Source of the DNA: Bradyrhizobium niftali
GTDB lineage: Bacteria; Pseudomonadota; Alphaproteobacteria; Rhizobiales; Xanthobacteraceae
DNA length: 64,000 nt
Assembly: GCF_004571025.1 (NCBI RefSeq)
Contig: NZ_SPQT01000001.1
Span: forward strand, 310,001 to 374,000
Direction: 5' to 3'
Of this stretch, positions 63,850 to 64,000 are shown one piece after another. Numbering within the stretch: position 1 is the stretch's first letter; each line of letters starts with the position of its first letter. A program made the position numbers and the translations under genes. The notes beneath the pieces were generated by a model that was not told where the DNA came from, did no database searches, and saw only the letters and a program-made list of their open reading frames with translations.

Positions 63850-64000
63850 TCACTTGTCAAAAACCTTGCCGCCGGTGAGCAGCGGGCTGAGGATCAGGGC
63901 CACCGGCGCTTGCGTGGTGACCGCCTGCTTGATCGAGCGGTCGGCGATGAATTCGAGCTCGTCGAGCCGGGTGATGGTGTGGTGCTCCAGCGCCAGCGAA
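63850..64000 (-). CDS. ThDP-binding decarboxylase subunit, partial (5' end outside window)
   Basis: The last 49 codons of a gene run in from the right edge of the window, ending in TGA at 63850. The visible part includes HHTITRLDELEFIADRSIKQ and SPLLTGGKVFDK at the C-terminus. Position, 10 bp upstream of the cofactor-binding subunit, and the LILSPLL strand suggest it is the N-terminal (pyrimidine-binding) subunit of a split ThDP decarboxylase such as sulfopyruvate decarboxylase. The rest lies outside the window. Confidence 0.65.
   Translation of the reverse strand, partial: SLALEHHTITRLDELEFIADRSIKQAVTTQAPVALILSPLLTGGKVFDK

Overview
The window is high-GC alphaproteobacterial DNA that reads as a chromosomal segment of Bradyrhizobium or a very close relative. 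The basis is the cycHJKL-type cytochrome c maturation operon followed by a degP-like protease, the soluble fds formate dehydrogenase operon, and the oxalate (oxc/frc/OxlT) genes. The intergenic regions also carry many palindromic repeats of the kind scattered through Bradyrhizobium genomes. No rRNA, tRNA, CRISPR, insertion sequence, phage or plasmid gene was seen. The assignment is by recognition, not database search.

Layout. 0-13 kb: ccmI-ccmE-ccmF-ccmH behind a FixK/FNR-like box, a chemoreceptor, a DegP/HtrA protease, a two-component pair and glnE. 13-19 kb (minus strand): fdsGBA-fdhD-fdsD formate dehydrogenase with a divergent LysR regulator. 20-32 kb: a PAS histidine kinase, a CDF metal transporter, a quinone oxidoreductase, a nitronate monooxygenase-like protein, a repeat-rich gene desert (26.3-27.6 kb), two small or medium secreted proteins, a duplicated coiled-coil membrane protein, an FAH-fold hydrolase and a ketopantoate reductase-like protein. 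32-36.4 kb: a CBS protein, two OxlT-type transporters and a 45-residue ORF. 36-45 kb: an Hsp70-like ATPase, an SRPBCC protein, oxidoreductases with a TetR regulator, a secreted hydrolase, cspA and small unknown ORFs. 45-52 kb: frc, oxc, a GntR/FCD regulator and a divergent ADP-forming acyl-CoA ligase. 52-56 kb: an IclR regulator and a TctCBA tricarboxylate-type transporter. 56-64 kb: a NYN/LOTUS protein, adenine deaminase, gcl-hyi-glxR, small envelope proteins, and a two-subunit ThDP decarboxylase cut by the window edge.

How the genes fit together. Oxalate import and formate export (two OxlT-like carriers), oxalate activation and decarboxylation (Frc, Oxc, possibly the ADP-forming ligase) and formate oxidation (Fds) are all present. 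Glyoxylate to glycerate (Gcl, Hyi, GlxR) lies about 9 kb beyond. The most notable observation is a shared 17-bp motif, near TGGCATACCANATGCCA, at six places. It lies upstream of gntR and the divergent ligase, both OxlT genes, the CBS gene, and an otherwise overlooked 45-residue ORF. This outlines a local oxalate regulon probably controlled by the FCD-type GntR protein, and it includes two members (the CBS protein and the small protein) with no known role in oxalate metabolism.
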